Assembly: GCF_025457605.1 (NCBI RefSeq)
Contig: NZ_JAMZFY010000001.1
Span: 558,001 to 622,000 of the forward strand
Source of the DNA: Haloarcula laminariae
GTDB taxonomy: Archaea; Halobacteriota; Halobacteria; Halobacteriales; Haloarculaceae
Length of the DNA: 64,000 bases
Direction: 5' to 3'
Numbering within the stretch: position 1 is the stretch's first letter; each line of letters starts with the position of its first letter. The notes under the pieces were generated by a model. That model saw only the letters and a program-made list of their open reading frames with translations. It had not been told where the DNA came from and searched no databases. The translations under genes and the position numbers were made by a program. This document shows, piece after piece, positions 62,892 to 64,000 of this stretch.

Positions 62892-63266
62892 TGACCGACA
62901 GACTCCCAGCGAGGCGGACCGAGCCGCCGGCTATGGGACGTGGCGAACCGCAAGAAGGGACAGACACGAGTGGGACTCGTGGTGCGGCGACAGCGTCGGG
63001 GTAGCCGACGACCGTGCCCACGGTACGTCGCCGCGAAACAGATGGCACCGACGTTCGGGGACCGTCGTCCGGTGTTTCGGGCCGTGCCGACTGGGGACGG
63101 CGGTGGCCGGACGTGCGACGACGGTCCCGCGGAGACAGTGTCACTCCCGTCGGTTCCCACCTCCCGTGGCGTCCGGTGTGACCGGCGTCCGGCGAGCAGG
63201 CTGACCTCGGGCCGTCTCGGACTCGGCGCACGACAGCGGGAACACCTGTTCGGCCGGCATACATTG

Positions 63267-63317
63267 TTTTAGGTGTACCTAAAATACAAAAGAGTATCGA
63301 TTTTTGGCCAGCCTAAA
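63267..63317. promoter_or_regulatory. Two DtxR/SirR-type operator-like palindromes
   Basis: Site 1, TTTTAGGT-GT-ACCTAAAA (63267-63284), is a perfect palindrome containing TTAGG-N4-CCTAA, the spacing of iron- and manganese-dependent DtxR-family sites. Site 2, TTTGG-CCAG-CCTAA (63303-63316), matches with one change. Their centres are about 34 bp apart. The regulated transcript is unclear. Confidence 0.55.
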
Positions 63318-63362
63318 GAACGGGCGAGCTGGCGGATTTTCCATTCACCACCGCGCCAGAAA

Positions 63363-63371
63363 TATTATATA
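63363..63371 (+). promoter_or_regulatory. TATA box for the small zinc-ribbon membrane protein
   Basis: TATTATATA lies 26 to 34 bases before the ATG at 63397, the spacing expected of a leaderless archaeal gene. Confidence 0.6.
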
Positions 63372-63396
63372 CTCGCCTTCTGAACGCCCATCCGGA

Positions 63397-63594
63397 ATGT
63401 CAACAGAAGCTACTGAAACCACGTCGGAGTTCGCCGGAGAGATGGCCGTGCTGATAATCGGGCTGTTGGTGTGTCTTCCGGTCGGCATCTACTACTACTT
63501 CGCCAACAAGGAGGAGCGGAAAATCTGTCCGGAGTGTCGCGAGACGGCCGACATGAGCGCCTCCACCTGTCCGAACTGCAACGCCGACCTCTGA
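63397..63594 (+). CDS. Small membrane protein with zinc ribbon, 65 residues
   Basis: One hydrophobic helix (AVLIIGLLVCLPVGIYYYFA, about 17-36) is followed by a zinc-ribbon knuckle pair, CPECRETADMSASTCPNCNA (CxxC twice). ATG at 63397 is preferred to a longer in-frame version that starts within the AT-rich promoter. It is followed after five bases by the next gene, so the two are probably one operon. Confidence 0.8.
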   Translation: MSTEATETTSEFAGEMAVLIIGLLVCLPVGIYYYFANKEERKICPECRETADMSASTCPNCNADL

Positions 63595-63599
63595 CGGGG

Positions 63600-64000
63600 A
63601 TGGCCGACATCACCGGACGTATCGCCGGGGCGCTCGACGACATCGACCGGTTCGTCCTCGCCCACCATCCCAGCTGCGAGTACTACGCCCACCACACGTT
63701 CGAGCTGCGCGGCACCGAGCTGTGTATGGGCTGTTTCATCGTCTACCCGGTCGGGCTGGCGTCGCTGCTGGTTCTGTCGCTGCTTCATCTGGCTGTCCCG
63801 GCCATTGCGACGCTCGACGTGCTGGCGTTCTACGCCGTCGGCGTCGCCGCCATCGCCCCGATGGTGGGGTACAAACTGCTGTACCGGCGGGGGAGCCGGC
63901 TCCTGTACGAACTCATCTACCGGACGAGCGAGCACACGCTCCGGGTCGTCACCAAGGCCGTCCTCGCCGCGGGGCTGGCCTGTCTCGTGTACCCGGTCCT
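63600..64000 (+). CDS. DUF2085-like membrane protein, 3' truncated by window edge
   Basis: An open frame from ATG 63600 (after GACGGGG) continues past the window end; 133 codons are visible. The N-terminus MADITGRIAGALDDIDRFVL leads to HHPSCEYYAHHTFELRGTEL and LCMGCFIVYPVG. The conserved His/Cys pattern and the CxGC before the first helix resemble DUF2085 membrane proteins. At least two to three hydrophobic helices follow. Function is unknown. Confidence 0.75.
   Translation, partial: MADITGRIAGALDDIDRFVLAHHPSCEYYAHHTFELRGTELCMGCFIVYPVGLASLLVLSLLHLAVPAIATLDVLAFYAVGVAAIAPMVGYKLLYRRGSRLLYELIYRTSEHTLRVVTKAVLAAGLACLVYPV

Larger units (their letters stand above)
62892..63396. other. Gene-free interval of about 500 bases with metal-regulator-like operators
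   Basis: Bases 62892-63260 are GC-rich and show no credible gene on either strand; the open frames there are Arg-rich and lack the acidic composition of neighbours. A 7-bp hairpin (CACGAGT-GGG-ACTCGTG, 62965-62981) may end the permease transcript. From 63260 the sequence turns abruptly AT-rich, with two DtxR-type palindromes and the TATA box of the next gene. Confidence 0.65.

Noticed and set aside
62767-63264. Leftward 165-codon frame starting beside the DtxR-type palindrome
   Set aside because: The product is Arg-rich and unlike halophilic proteins, and it overlaps the end of the permease gene. A lost gene is possible, but this frame is not convincing.
62940-63272. 110-codon plus-strand frame after the permease gene
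   Set aside because: The product is Arg-rich without acidic bias or domains, and no promoter or ribosome-binding site is seen.

Overview
The window is a gene-dense, GC-rich stretch of a haloarchaeal chromosome (class Halobacteria). The evidence is strongly acidic proteins with few lysines, archaeal information-processing genes (proteasome psmAB, thermosome, RpoP, L37Ae, Pcc1, Pth2, TruD, SMC/ScpA, GatB, archaeal AspRS and MetRS), a halorhodopsin with a Bat-type regulator, and many leaderless-looking promoters. The lineage within Halobacteria cannot be fixed from what I see; Haloarculaceae is only an impression. I see no tRNA, rRNA, CRISPR array or intact insertion sequence.

Layout. 0-5.5 kb: the 3' end of phosphopantothenate synthetase, a tandem AAA ATPase, and an opposing ABC-2 exporter pair. 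5.5-9.7 kb: a thiamine locus with Thi4, its likely regulator ThiR and dCTP deaminase. 9.8-16.9 kb: pth2, psmAB, a major-facilitator transporter, truD, a DUF2103-like protein, then rpl37ae-rpoP-pcc1. 17-22 kb: a Bat-like PAS/GAF/HTH regulator, a small winged-helix protein and halorhodopsin, with two Bat-site-like promoter elements. 22-25 kb: aspS, the geranylgeranylglyceryl-phosphate synthase and a Rieske protein. 25.1-26.7 kb: a lower-GC patch with two Tat lipoproteins and a small membrane protein, probably acquired. 26.9-31.6 kb: topA, a membrane protein and gatB. 32.2-38.4 kb: a coiled-coil protein, smc, scpA and a site-2 protease. 38.4-46.9 kb: metabolic genes (a phosphoribosyltransferase, a PhzF-like protein, PEP synthase, an alcohol dehydrogenase, MfnA). 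Around mfnA there are a gene remnant and a duplicated gene tail. 46.9-56.8 kb: an arylsulfotransferase-like membrane protein, a free tRNA-binding domain facing metG, an NfeD-SPFH pair and several small regulators. 57-64 kb: a methyltransferase, a glycosyltransferase, an amidohydrolase, a thermosome subunit, an APC permease and small membrane proteins, the last gene running off the end.

Connections. MfnA (probable beta-alanine supply) and the PPS fragment (beta-alanine use) both serve archaeal CoA synthesis. ThiR and Thi4 form a local thiamine regulon, with a palindrome overlapping the thi4 start. The Bat-like protein probably drives halorhodopsin and perhaps the small HTH gene between them. 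AspRS and GatB are consistent with tRNA-dependent amidation.

The least explained structure is a dispersed non-coding element with two copies, near 15.1 kb and 31.7 kb. Its nested stems are conserved partly by sequence and partly by compensatory change alone, and the second copy carries an extra stem module. It may be a structured RNA family or a non-autonomous mobile palindromic element.
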